42,658 nt of DNA from Gammaproteobacteria bacterium (GTDB taxonomy: Bacteria; Pseudomonadota; Gammaproteobacteria; Steroidobacterales; Woeseiaceae): contig JAHHOT010000067.1 of the NCBI GenBank assembly GCA_018677555.1, positions 1-42,658 on the forward strand. Reading direction: 5' to 3'. A program made the translations under genes and the position numbers. Under the pieces are notes generated by a model. The model did not search any database and was not told the origin of the DNA. It saw only the letters and a program-made list of their open reading frames with translations. The stretch's first letter is position 1. Every line of letters begins with the position of its first letter. Shown piece by piece: positions 16,421-24,479 of the stretch.

Positions 16421-16442
16421 GGTGGTCGGCGCGTTTGCCGCG

Positions 16443-16967
16443 TCAGCCCGCGACCGCGGTTTGCAGGCGACGTTCCTTGCGTTCCTTTTCCAGCCGTTTG
16501 CGGATGCGCTGCCGCTTCGTCTCCGACAGGTAATCGACGAACAGCTTGCCCTCCAGGTGGTCCATTTCGTGCTGCACACATACGGCGAGAAGCCCTTCAA
16601 AGTCGCTTTCGCAAGTCTCGCCATCCCGGTCGAGATAGCGCACGCGAATATGCTCCGCACGTTCGACTTCTTCGTAGAAGCCCGGCACGGACAGGCAGCC
16701 CTCCTCGGTGACGGCCACGCCGTCTTTCTGGAGGATGGTGGGGTTGATCAGGACGTGCGGGTCGTTTCTCTCGGATGACACATCGGCAACGAGCAGGCGC
16801 TTGTGCACGTCGATTTGTGTCGCAGCGAGCCCGATGCCCGGTGCCTGGTACATGGTCTCGAACATATCGTCGATCAGTTGTCGCAGTTCGTCATCGACGT
16901 TCTCGACCGGAGACGCCCTGGTCCGGAGTCTCGGATCAGGAAATTCGAGTATCTTCAGTATTGCCAT
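16443..16967 (-). CDS. def: Peptide deformylase
   Basis: A 174-residue metallohydrolase that removes the N-formyl group from nascent proteins. All three family motifs are present: GIGLAATQ (motif 1, near residue 45), EGCLSVPG (motif 2, with the metal-binding Cys, near 90) and HEMDH (motif 3, residues 133-137). The N-terminus [17 protein letters not shown] is typical. ATG 16967 has an AGGA ribosome-binding site seven bases upstream; a longer start 12 codons earlier is less likely. It is first in the def-fmt-rsmB-DUF4390-ntrY-ntrX run and is divergent from the LysM lipoprotein gene, a standard arrangement in this class. Confidence 0.97.
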   Translation of the reverse strand: MAILKILEFPDPRLRTRASPVENVDDELRQLIDDMFETMYQAPGIGLAATQIDVHKRLLVADVSSERNDPHVLINPTILQKDGVAVTEEGCLSVPGFYEEVERAEHIRVRYLDRDGETCESDFEGLLAVCVQHEMDHLEGKLFVDYLSETKRQRIRKRLEKERKERRLQTAVAG

Positions 16968-17131
16968 TTGTCCTACCGTTTGCTCCTGTGACGCGCGACG
17001 CAAATCGACGCTAAATTTTTGACTTTATTGAATAAGATAACGGACAATTCCGCGTGAAGTTCGTTCATCCGGGCCCTCTGTGGGTCGGAATTGTGACGTG
17101 TTTGGCAGCTAGATTGGCGTCGACACGACAT

Positions 17132-17140
17132 ATTATAGCA
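17132..17140 (-). promoter_or_regulatory. Extended -10 promoter element reading toward def
   Basis: On the minus strand the bases read TGCTATAAT: a perfect TATAAT hexamer with the TGn extension. There is no good -35 at the right distance, which extended -10 promoters can tolerate. It would give a leader of about 155 bases before def. This is the best -10 match in the 200-bp divergent spacer; the plus-strand promoter for the LysM gene is not clear. Confidence 0.5.
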
Positions 17141-17170
17141 ACGCTTGCCGAGGGGCAGGCTTAGACCACA

Positions 17171-18391
17171 ATGATGGAGCAACCCCCTGCTATGTCTCCT
17201 GATAATAACTTCCGGATGAGCTGCCTTCGACTTGGCATTCTTGCGCTTACCGCCGCCGTTGCCGGCTGTTCATCGAACCCGTTTGGCAATGACGACCCGC
17301 CGCCGACCCCGGTGACTCGCAGCTCGTCGACACAAAGCGGTTCCACGTCGCTGGACCCAGGGTCGGCGAACCGTAATGCCAACGGCCCAGTGGTTACGCG
17401 AATCGACCGGCCCAGCGCCATCCCGCTGGCCGAAGGGCACCCGGACGAATACACCGTTCAGGAAGGCGACACGCTGTGGGATATCGCGGCAACCTTCCTG
17501 CGTGATCCCTGGTATTGGCCCGAAGTATGGTATGTCAACCCTCAGGTCGAGAATCCTCACCTGATTTACCCCGGTGACGTACTCGCGCTCGTGAATATCG
17601 ACGGACGCGACCGCATCACCACCGTCCGTGGTTCGTCCTACCGGCTCTCGCCTCAGGCGCGCATTACGCCGCTGGACGAATCGATCGAAAGTATTCCGTA
17701 CGAGCAAATTGCCGCATTCCTGTCGAAGGGCATCGTGCTGGAGAAAGACGAAATCGACGATCTGCCTTACATACTTTCCGTGCGCGGCGATCATATGGCT
17801 GCTGCCGCCGGCAACGAAGTCTACGTGCGTGGCGGCCGTGCTGCGCCCAATGGCACCCGCTACAGCCTCGTGCACGTCGGCGACGAACTCGTCGATCCGG
17901 ATGACGGCGATGTCATCGGTTACCACGGCGTCTACATTGGCGAAGGCGCTCTTTCGCGTGGCGGCGACCCGGCAACGATCGCGCTGAACGAAACGAATCG
18001 GGAAGCCATCGCGGGCGACCGGCTGATTCCCGAGACCGTCGACATTCCGCTGAATTTCTTCCCGAAGGCGCCGGATATTCCGATTGATGGCCGCATCATT
18101 TCGGTAGTAGATGGTGTATCGCTCATCGGACAGTTCCAGGTCATCGTGATGAACCGCGGTGCGCGCCACGGACTTGCTCCCGGCGACGTGCTGTCGGTCT
18201 ACCAGGCCGGTGACTACGTGCGCGACCGCTTTGCCGGTGCGAGCCTGTTCGGTGGCGAGAAGGTCAAGCTGCCCGACGAAGAGGCCGGTACGGTCATGGT
18301 GTTCAAGGTATACGACCGCATCGGTTACGGGCTGATTATGGAAGCGACGGACGCGATTCGCGTTCTCGACGCCGTACGTAACCCTTACTGA
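17171..18391 (+). CDS. LysM-domain lipoprotein
   Basis: A 406-residue envelope protein. The N-terminal signal ends in a lipobox AVAGC with Cys 33 when counted from the first ATG (17171); the in-frame ATGs at codons 2, 8 and 16 would also give a workable signal. After a Ser/Thr/Pro-rich linker comes one LysM domain (YTVQEGDTLWDIAATFLRD, then PQVENPHLIYPGDVLALV; about residues 93-142), which binds the glycan of peptidoglycan. The remaining 260 residues form a conserved region of unknown fold, with VYVRGG, LVHVGDEL and VIVMNRGARHGLAPGDVLSVY. Genes of this type typically sit between def (divergent) and dprA, as here. A terminator follows the stop codon. Confidence 0.9.
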   Translation: MMEQPPAMSPDNNFRMSCLRLGILALTAAVAGCSSNPFGNDDPPPTPVTRSSSTQSGSTSLDPGSANRNANGPVVTRIDRPSAIPLAEGHPDEYTVQEGDTLWDIAATFLRDPWYWPEVWYVNPQVENPHLIYPGDVLALVNIDGRDRITTVRGSSYRLSPQARITPLDESIESIPYEQIAAFLSKGIVLEKDEIDDLPYILSVRGDHMAAAAGNEVYVRGGRAAPNGTRYSLVHVGDELVDPDDGDVIGYHGVYIGEGALSRGGDPATIALNETNREAIAGDRLIPETVDIPLNFFPKAPDIPIDGRIISVVDGVSLIGQFQVIVMNRGARHGLAPGDVLSVYQAGDYVRDRFAGASLFGGEKVKLPDEEAGTVMVFKVYDRIGYGLIMEATDAIRVLDAVRNPY

Positions 18392-18407
18392 TAACTCCGA
18401 TCGCAAG

Positions 18408-18438
18408 GCCGGCGCCCAGTAAGGGCGCCGGCTTTTTT
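18408..18438 (+). terminator. Rho-independent terminator after the LysM gene
   Basis: GCCGGCGCCC (18408-18417) pairs perfectly with GGGCGCCGGC (18423-18432) around the loop AGTAA, followed by six T residues (18433-18438). It sits 16 bp after the LysM stop codon and only 6 bp before the ribosome-binding site of dprA, so dprA needs its own promoter or depends on readthrough. Confidence 0.95.
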
Positions 18439-18453
18439 GTGCCCGGAGGATCG

Positions 18454-19569
18454 ATGACGGACGAACAACGTGCCTGGCTCATTCTGTCCGGCGCCTTTGT
18501 CAGCGACCGCCAGCTATCACGTCTGCTCGACGCCTGCGGCTCTGTGGAAGCCGCCGTCAACGCGAACTCCGCGACGCTCGAACGGGCGATTCCGCACGAA
18601 ACACACAGGCAGTCCATTCTGCAACCGGACGAGTCCTGGCTGGCGAGAGCGGCTGCCTGGCTCGCGGAGCCCGGCCACCGTATCGTGTGCCGGCGCTCGG
18701 TCGACTACCCGGCGCTGCTGGCGCAAATACCCGATCCACCGATTCTTATATATGTAGCAGGCTCGGTTGACTGCCTGCACCTGCCCGCGCTGGCCATCGT
18801 CGGGAGCAGAAACCCGACCCGCGGCGGCGTCGACAATGCCGATCGTTTCGCCGCTCAACTCGGCGCCGCCGGTTTTTGTATCGTCAGCGGGCTTGCTTAT
18901 GGCATTGATTCCGCGGCACATCGCGGCGCGCTCCGCAGCAAGGCTTACACGATTGCCGTCCTCGGACACGGTATCGATCGTGTGTACCCGAGGCGCAATA
19001 GCCAGCTTGCTGGCGATATCGTGGCCGGTGGCGCGGTCATCTCCGAGTTTCCTTTCGGATGCCCGCCGCGCCGCGAGTACTTTCCGCTGCGCAACCGGTT
19101 GATCAGCGGGCTTTCTCTCGCAACGCTGGTCGTTGAGGCGGCGACCCGCAGCGGATCGCTCATCACGGCAAGACTTGCGGGCGACCAGGGCAGGGATATC
19201 TTCGCGATTCCCGGATCGATTCATAATCCGATGGCCCGCGGGTGCCACAAACTGCTGCGCCAGGGCGCTACGCTGGTCGAAACGCCGCAAGACATAATCG
19301 ACGAGGTGGCTCCGCAGCTCGACCAGCTTATGCAAAATGCTCATGAAACACCGCAACCTGAGAAGTTGAACAAAATTCAGGATAAAGACTATAAGTTGCT
19401 GATTGACGCGCTCGGATTTGATCCGGCGACCAGCGATGAAATCGCCCGGAATTCCGGATTGACGATCGATCAGGTTTCCTCCATGCTTCTGATCCTGGAG
19501 CTGGAAGGCGAGATTGAGTCACTGAGCGGCGGAAAGTATTCCAGGATGAGGAGCAACGCGCGGCAATGA
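18454..19569 (+). CDS. dprA: DNA-processing protein DprA (Smf)
   Basis: A 371-residue protein that binds incoming single-stranded DNA and loads RecA during natural transformation. The N-terminal SAM-like region (about 1-75) is followed by the Rossmann-like DprA domain: LAIVGSRNPTRGG (about residues 113-125), IVSGLAYGIDSAAHRGAL, VLGHGIDRVYPRRN, SEFPFGCPPRREYFPLRNR and FAIPGSIHNPMARGCHKLL. A C-terminal winged-helix (DprA_WH) spans roughly 300-365. ATG 18454 is preferred because it follows a strong GGAGGA ribosome-binding site by three bases; a GTG five codons upstream lies in the terminator's trailing edge. It is coupled to smg by an ATGA overlap. Presence of dprA alone does not prove competence. 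Confidence 0.96.
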   Translation: MTDEQRAWLILSGAFVSDRQLSRLLDACGSVEAAVNANSATLERAIPHETHRQSILQPDESWLARAAAWLAEPGHRIVCRRSVDYPALLAQIPDPPILIYVAGSVDCLHLPALAIVGSRNPTRGGVDNADRFAAQLGAAGFCIVSGLAYGIDSAAHRGALRSKAYTIAVLGHGIDRVYPRRNSQLAGDIVAGGAVISEFPFGCPPRREYFPLRNRLISGLSLATLVVEAATRSGSLITARLAGDQGRDIFAIPGSIHNPMARGCHKLLRQGATLVETPQDIIDEVAPQLDQLMQNAHETPQPEKLNKIQDKDYKLLIDALGFDPATSDEIARNSGLTIDQVSSMLLILELEGEIESLSGGKYSRMRSNARQ

Positions 19570-20042
19570 AAGAAAATGTACTCGACGTTCTGATGTACCT
19601 GTTTGAAACCTACATCGACGCTGAGGAGGAACCCGAACCGGATCAGAACGAGTTGCGAGACGAATTGTCGCGAGCGGGTTTTGGTGACAGTGAGATCGAC
19701 CGCGCACTCGAGTGGCTGGACGGCCTGACCGAAAGGCACGACAGCCCACTGTGCCCTGCACAAACCGAACACGGCACCCGGATCTACAACGACTTCGAAC
19801 ACCAGCGGCTTGACGCAAGCTGCCGCGGATTCATCACCTACCTCGAACAGATCGGTATTCTGTCGCCGCCACAGCGCGAGATACTGATCGACCGCCTGCT
19901 CGCCCTCGAGACGCCCGACATCGACGTCGAGCAAATCAAGTGGGTGGTGCTTATGGTGCTGTTCAGCCAGCCCGGGCAGGAGCTGGCGTATGCAAGGATG
20001 GAGGACCTGGTGTTCGAAGAGAACCCCGGCCTCGTTCATTAG
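19566..20042 (+). CDS. smg: Smg/DUF494 family protein
   Basis: A 158-residue protein of the Smg family (DUF494): it opens with ENVLDVLMYLFETYID, has an acidic stretch, the segment FGDSEIDRALEWLDGL near residue 40, GFITYLEQIGILSPPQREIL near 90, and closes with an IKWVVLMVLFSQPGQE segment. The function is unknown. The gene stands in its conserved place between dprA and topA, and its ATG overlaps the dprA stop (ATGA). No signal peptide or metal site is seen. Confidence 0.93.
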   Translation: MKENVLDVLMYLFETYIDAEEEPEPDQNELRDELSRAGFGDSEIDRALEWLDGLTERHDSPLCPAQTEHGTRIYNDFEHQRLDASCRGFITYLEQIGILSPPQREILIDRLLALETPDIDVEQIKWVVLMVLFSQPGQELAYARMEDLVFEENPGLVH

Positions 20043-20096
20043 ATAGCCCGCCTGGCATCCACCTCTAACCGATTGGCCTCCTGTTGTTTCGTGCCC

Positions 20097-20164
20097 TGTA
20101 GGAGCGGCGCCGTCGCCGCGACTGCGTAGAACACATCGTTCGCGCCGGGGGCGGCGCTCCTACA
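20097..20164. repeat. REP-like palindromic repeat (TGTAGGAGCG family)
   Basis: A 68-bp element bounded by TGTAGGAGCG and its exact inverse CGCTCCTACA, with GC-rich inner arms. TGTAGGAGC ends are characteristic of dispersed intergenic palindromes in Pseudomonas, Xanthomonadales and relatives. Its right 25 bases (20140-20164) recur exactly at 27277-27301, where only that half is preserved. Confidence 0.8.
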
Positions 20165-20353
20165 TTTGTCTATATTGCAATCGCCGCGCGAGAGCGGTGA
20201 ATTACTCGCGCACATTCGCAGTTCGTCGATCGCCGGAAACAATTTGTTTCACCGGAGATCGCTCAACGTCGAAAAGCAGTCATGCACAGGCGCGTAGCGG
20301 GTTTGCGCCGCTGTCGAGTCGCATAACCCTGCGAACGGCATCCCAGATTTCTC

Positions 20354-20381
20354 TTGACACCCTTGGGCGAAGCATTGTATT
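20354..20381 (+). promoter_or_regulatory. Sigma-70 promoter candidate for topA
   Basis: A perfect TTGACA at 20354-20359 is followed 16 bases later by TGTATT (20376-20381, four of six matches to TATAAT). Transcription would begin near 20388, exactly where a short hairpin with a T tract begins. The -10 is mediocre, so the assignment rests mainly on the -35. Confidence 0.45.
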
Positions 20382-20387
20382 CAACCG

Positions 20388-20407
20388 CCGCACGGGCTGC
20401 GGTTTTT
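20388..20407 (+). terminator. Small hairpin and T5 tract in the topA leader
   Basis: CCGCA (20388-20392) pairs with TGCGG (20398-20402) around CGGGC and is followed by TTTTT (20403-20407), 35 bases before the topA ATG. The stem is only five base pairs, so it is a weak intrinsic terminator, a transcript pause, or the end of smg transcripts. Confidence 0.4.
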
Positions 20408-20442
20408 CTTCCCCCGCATATAACAAGGGAATAATTGTTCGA

Positions 20443-22926
20443 ATGTCAAAGAATCTTGTCATCGTTGAGTCGCCTGCAAAGGCGAAGACCATCGAAAAAT
20501 ACCTTGGTAAGGATTTCGATGTGATGGCGTCGTATGGCCACGTCCGCGATCTCGTGCCCAAGGAAGGCGCGGTGAATCCGGACGACGGCTTCGCTATGAA
20601 GTACCAGGTCATCGAACGCAACGAGAAGCATGTCAAGGCCATCGTCAAGGCATTGAAGAAGGCCGACGCCCTGTATCTCGCGACGGACCCGGATCGCGAG
20701 GGCGAAGCAATTTCCTGGCACCTCACCGAACTGCTGCGTGAGCGCAACGCGCTTGACGACAAAACCGTGTATCGCGTGGTATTCCACGAGATCACGAAAC
20801 CGGCGATCAAGGAGGCCATTGAGCATCCACGGGATATTTCCGGTGAACTCGTAAGCGCGCAACAGGCAAGACGCGCGCTCGACTACCTGGTTGGCTTCAA
20901 TCTGTCGCCGCTGCTGTGGAAGAAAGTGCAGCGCGGGCTGTCGGCCGGCCGCGTACAAAGCCCGGCGCTGCGCATGATCGTCGAGCGTGAGCTCGACATC
21001 GAAGCATTCAAAGCGCGCGAATACTGGTCTATCGAAGCCGACGTCAGCAAGGACAAACAGCCATTCGTCTCGCGCCTGGTCCGATACAAGGGCGAAAAGG
21101 TCGAGCAGTTCAGCTTCGAGAACGAAGCGGCAGCACGGGAAGTCGAAAGTACGATTCTTGCTGCAACCGACGGCAAGCTCACGACTGTCAGCGTCGACAA
21201 GAAACAGCGCCGACGTAATCCGGCGGCACCATTTACGACGTCGACGCTGCAGCAGGAATCATCGCGCAAGCTGGGCTTCAATACTCAGTGGACGATGCGC
21301 GTTGCGCAGCGCCTTTACGAAGGCATTGAGCTGCCCGACGAGGGCAACGTCGGCCTGATCAGCTACATGCGAACGGACTCGGTCACGCTGGCGTCTGTCG
21401 CAGTAGACGAGATCCGTGACCTGATAACCGAGCGTTACGGCGCCGGGAACGTTCCGGACAAGCCGCGAGAATTCAAAACCAAGGCAAAGAACGCACAGGA
21501 GGCGCACGAGGCGATTCGCCCGACCTCTGTGGCCCGCACGCCCGAGTCGCTGAAAGGCAAGCTGGACGATGATCAGCTGCGACTGTACACGCTGATCTGG
21601 CAGCGCACGATGGCCTGCCAGATGGTGCCCGCCGTGTTCGACACCGTGGCGCTGGAGTTCGCTGCCGGGCCGGACAGCGAGGACGGACATCGTTTCCGGG
21701 CCAACGGCTCGGTGCTGGTCGAGCCCGGCTTCATGGCCGTGTACCAGGAAGGCAAGGACGACAGTGCGGACGACGACGGCGACCGCTTGTTGCCGGACAT
21801 CAGCAAAGGCGACGTGATCAGCCTCGACCTGCTGCGTCCGGAACAGCATTTCACCGAGCCGCCGCCGCGGTTCACCGAAGCGAGCCTCGTCAAAACGCTC
21901 GAGGAATACGGTATCGGCCGCCCGTCGACATACGCGAGCATCATTTCGACACTGAAGAGCCGCGAGTATGTCGAGATGGACGGCAAACGCTTCATTCCTA
22001 CGGACATCGGGCGCATCGTGAACGGTTTCCTCACCGAGCATTTCACGCAGTACGTCGACTACGATTTCACGGCGAAACTCGAGGACGATCTGGACGCGGT
22101 CTCGCTCGGCGAAAAGGATCTCATACCGCTGCTCGAGCAGTTCTGGAAACCGTTCTCTGACCTGGTCGAGGATAAAGAGCAGAGCGTCACCCGCGAGCAG
22201 GTCGCCATGGCACGCGAGCTCGGCACCGACCCGAAAAGTGGCAAGCCGGTAACAGTCCGGATGGGCCGATACGGCCCGTTCGTGCAGATCGGCACAAAAG
22301 ACGACGAAGAGAAGCCCAAGTTCGCCGGTTTGCGCCCCGGGCAGAAGATGAACGACGTTACGCTCGAGGACGCGATGGAGCTGTTCAAGCTGCCACGCGC
22401 GCTGGGTGAAACCGCCGACGGGGACAAAGTGTCTGCCAGTATCGGTCGCTTCGGCCCCTACGTACGCTATGGCGACAAGTACGTGTCGATTAAAGAAGAC
22501 GATCCGTACACCATCGAGCTACCACGCGCGCTCGAACTGATCGAACAGAAGAAGATCGACGACGCGAACAAGACCATTCAGGATTTCGGCGATGAGAAAC
22601 TCCAGGTTCTCAACGGTCCCTACGGCCCCTACGTAAAGGACTTTGCGCTGAAGAAAAACGCCAGGGTACCGAAGGACAGGGATCCGAAAACGCTGACGCT
22701 CGAGGAGTGTCGCGAACTGATTGCAAACGCCCCGGTGCGCGGTCGGCGCGGCAAGAAAAAGAAGACCACTGCGAAAGACGCAGAGGCGGCTCCGGCAACG
22801 AAAAAGAAGACAAAGAAGAAGGCCGCCAGGAAAAAGAAAGCAACGAAAAAGACCAAAAAGAAAGCGAGCAAGAAGACGGCGAAAAAAGCCGCCGCCAACG
22901 TGGATGCCAACGATCCACCGTTCTGA
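20443..22926 (+). CDS. topA: DNA topoisomerase I (type IA)
   Basis: An 827-residue type IA topoisomerase that relaxes negative supercoils. The Toprim domain begins VIVESPAKAKTIEKYLG (residues 6-22), with the acidic triad in ATDPDREGEAISWH. The catalytic Tyr is residue 308 in GLISYMRTDS. GIGRPSTYASIISTL follows near residue 490. The C-terminal part has topoisomerase C-terminal repeats (VRMGRYGPFVQIG, ASIGRFGPYVRYGDKY, LNGPYGPYVK) and no Cys4 zinc fingers, unlike the E. coli enzyme, and ends in a lysine-rich tail from about residue 770. ATG 20443 is chosen because homology starts at its second residue; the frame is open 82 codons upstream but that part is unlike any TopA. tsaC follows 12 bp later. 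Confidence 0.97.
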   Translation: MSKNLVIVESPAKAKTIEKYLGKDFDVMASYGHVRDLVPKEGAVNPDDGFAMKYQVIERNEKHVKAIVKALKKADALYLATDPDREGEAISWHLTELLRERNALDDKTVYRVVFHEITKPAIKEAIEHPRDISGELVSAQQARRALDYLVGFNLSPLLWKKVQRGLSAGRVQSPALRMIVERELDIEAFKAREYWSIEADVSKDKQPFVSRLVRYKGEKVEQFSFENEAAAREVESTILAATDGKLTTVSVDKKQRRRNPAAPFTTSTLQQESSRKLGFNTQWTMRVAQRLYEGIELPDEGNVGLISYMRTDSVTLASVAVDEIRDLITERYGAGNVPDKPREFKTKAKNAQEAHEAIRPTSVARTPESLKGKLDDDQLRLYTLIWQRTMACQMVPAVFDTVALEFAAGPDSEDGHRFRANGSVLVEPGFMAVYQEGKDDSADDDGDRLLPDISKGDVISLDLLRPEQHFTEPPPRFTEASLVKTLEEYGIGRPSTYASIISTLKSREYVEMDGKRFIPTDIGRIVNGFLTEHFTQYVDYDFTAKLEDDLDAVSLGEKDLIPLLEQFWKPFSDLVEDKEQSVTREQVAMARELGTDPKSGKPVTVRMGRYGPFVQIGTKDDEEKPKFAGLRPGQKMNDVTLEDAMELFKLPRALGETADGDKVSASIGRFGPYVRYGDKYVSIKEDDPYTIELPRALELIEQKKIDDANKTIQDFGDEKLQVLNGPYGPYVKDFALKKNARVPKDRDPKTLTLEECRELIANAPVRGRRGKKKKTTAKDAEAAPATKKKTKKKAARKKKATKKTKKKASKKTAKKAAANVDANDPPF

Positions 22927-22938
22927 CGGTAGGGCAGC

Positions 22939-23499
22939 ATGCTCTCCCGCATATCACTGAACAAGGCCGCACGAATACTGCATGACGGCGGCGTCATCGC
23001 CTATCCGACCGAAGGCGTTTTCGGGCTGGGATGTCTGCCCGAGCGTGCCGACGCCGTCAGCAGGATTCTGCGCATCAAGAAACGCGCCGCTGAAAAGGGC
23101 CTGCTGTTGATCGCAAGCAACCTGCAACAGCTGACGCCGTGGATCGAGCTGATGGACGACGTCCGGATACCGGCATCGGATGCAGCGGCTCCGGTTACCT
23201 GGATTGTGCCGGCAACCGCTGACGCACCGGCCTGGCTCACGGGAGGGCGCGACACCATTGCCGTACGCATCACCGGTTTCGCTGCTGCGGCCGCGCTGTG
23301 CGAAGCAGCCGGTTCCGCGCTCGTCTCCACCAGCGCCAACGTTTCCGGAAGCCCGCCTGCGCGAAATACTCATGTACTGCGCCGGCAATTTTGCAGTCTA
23401 GTAGACTACATCGTTCCTGGAAGCTGCGGGCCCGCCAGTGGTCCCTCCGAGATTCGCGACCTGGTGAGCGGTAAAGTAGTGAGGCATGCGAGCAAATGA
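22939..23499 (+). CDS. tsaC: Threonylcarbamoyl-AMP synthase
   Basis: A 186-residue YrdC-domain protein that makes threonylcarbamoyl-AMP from threonine, bicarbonate and ATP for t6A37 modification of ANN-decoding tRNAs. Visible motifs are [16 protein letters not shown] (residues about 19-34), the [15 protein letters not shown] nucleotide/threonine site near 50, TWIVPAT, VRITGF, and the [14 protein letters not shown] signature near 130. The length is that of the short TsaC form without the Sua5 domain. ATG 22939 has AGGG five bases upstream. It is coupled to hemF by an ATGA overlap. The order topA, tsaC, hemF matches many gammaproteobacteria. Confidence 0.95.
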   Translation: MLSRISLNKAARILHDGGVIAYPTEGVFGLGCLPERADAVSRILRIKKRAAEKGLLLIASNLQQLTPWIELMDDVRIPASDAAAPVTWIVPATADAPAWLTGGRDTIAVRITGFAAAAALCEAAGSALVSTSANVSGSPPARNTHVLRRQFCSLVDYIVPGSCGPASGPSEIRDLVSGKVVRHASK

Positions 23500-24410
23500 C
23501 AGCCACTGATAAATCGATAGCAACCGTGGCCGGCTTCCTGCGCGGATTACAGCAAGACATTGTCGACGCGCTTGAAGAGATCGACGGTGAAGGTCAATTC
23601 AAAAGCGACTCCTGGGACAGGCCTGGCGGCGGTGGCGGTGATACGCGTGTCCTGGCGGCGGGCAAGATTTTCGAACAGGGCGGCGTCAATTTCTCGCACG
23701 TGCACGGCAAGGAAATGCCGCCATCGGCCACCAGATCACGGCCGGAGCTGGCCGGCCGCGCGTTCCAGGCCGTTGGCGTTTCGCTGGTCATTCATCCGCG
23801 CAATCCTTACGTGCCGACCACGCATGCCAACTTTCGGTTTTTCTCCACGGATGACGAGCAACCGGTCTGGTGGTTTGGCGGCGGTTTCGACCTGACACCC
23901 TATTACCCTTTCAGGGACGATGTCCTGCACTGGCACGGGAAAGCCCGGGAAGCCTGCGAGGGATTTGGCGAAGATACCTATGCGCGCTACAAGAAATGGT
24001 GCGACGAGTATTTCTTTCTAAAGCACCGCAACGAGACCCGTGGCGTTGGCGGCCTGTTTTTTGACGATCTCAACGAACCGGATTTCGACAGCGCGTTTGG
24101 CTTCGTCCGCAAAGCGGCCGCCCAGTTCCTGCCCGCCTATCTGCCGATTGTCGAGGCACGCAAAGAGCGGGAGTACGGCGAGCGCGAGCGCGAATTCCAG
24201 CTCTATCGTCGCGGCCGTTACGTCGAGTTCAACCTGATCTACGACCGCGGCACATTGTTCGGCTTGCAGTCCGGTGGACGCACGGAATCGATTCTTATGT
24301 CGCTGCCGCCGCGCGTGCGCTGGGAATACGACTGGAAACCCGGGGCCGGCAGCCCGGAAGCTGACCTGTACGACAATTACCTCAAGCCGCGCGACTGGCT
24401 GCAGGAGTAG
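23496..24410 (+). CDS. hemF: Oxygen-dependent coproporphyrinogen III oxidase
   Basis: A 304-residue enzyme that uses O2 to decarboxylate two propionates of coproporphyrinogen III, giving protoporphyrinogen IX in haem synthesis. Family signatures are [20 protein letters not shown] (residues about 46-65), [50 protein letters not shown] and the closing [17 protein letters not shown]. The length and N-terminus fit the family, with the ATG inside the tsaC stop. It is one of two haem genes in the window (the other is hemB) and implies aerobic haem synthesis. Confidence 0.97.
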   Translation: MTATDKSIATVAGFLRGLQQDIVDALEEIDGEGQFKSDSWDRPGGGGGDTRVLAAGKIFEQGGVNFSHVHGKEMPPSATRSRPELAGRAFQAVGVSLVIHPRNPYVPTTHANFRFFSTDDEQPVWWFGGGFDLTPYYPFRDDVLHWHGKAREACEGFGEDTYARYKKWCDEYFFLKHRNETRGVGGLFFDDLNEPDFDSAFGFVRKAAAQFLPAYLPIVEARKEREYGEREREFQLYRRGRYVEFNLIYDRGTLFGLQSGGRTESILMSLPPRVRWEYDWKPGAGSPEADLYDNYLKPRDWLQE

Positions 24411-24479
24411 CTTGATAATGCTGTCGTTTCGCCGTTACGGGTAGTGGGAAGCATTCGGATCGATTACCCTGTCGGCACC

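Larger units (their letters stand above)
20043..20442. other. 400-bp spacer between smg and topA
   Basis: No convincing gene is present on either strand. The first part holds a REP-like palindromic repeat (20097-20164). The last 90 bp hold a TTGACA promoter candidate and a hairpin with a T tract just before topA. The middle, about 20165-20350, shows nothing I can name. Confidence 0.7.

Noticed and set aside
20039-20242. A 67-codon minus-strand frame in the smg-topA spacer
   Set aside because: It is built largely from the REP-like repeat and has no ribosome-binding site or family match.
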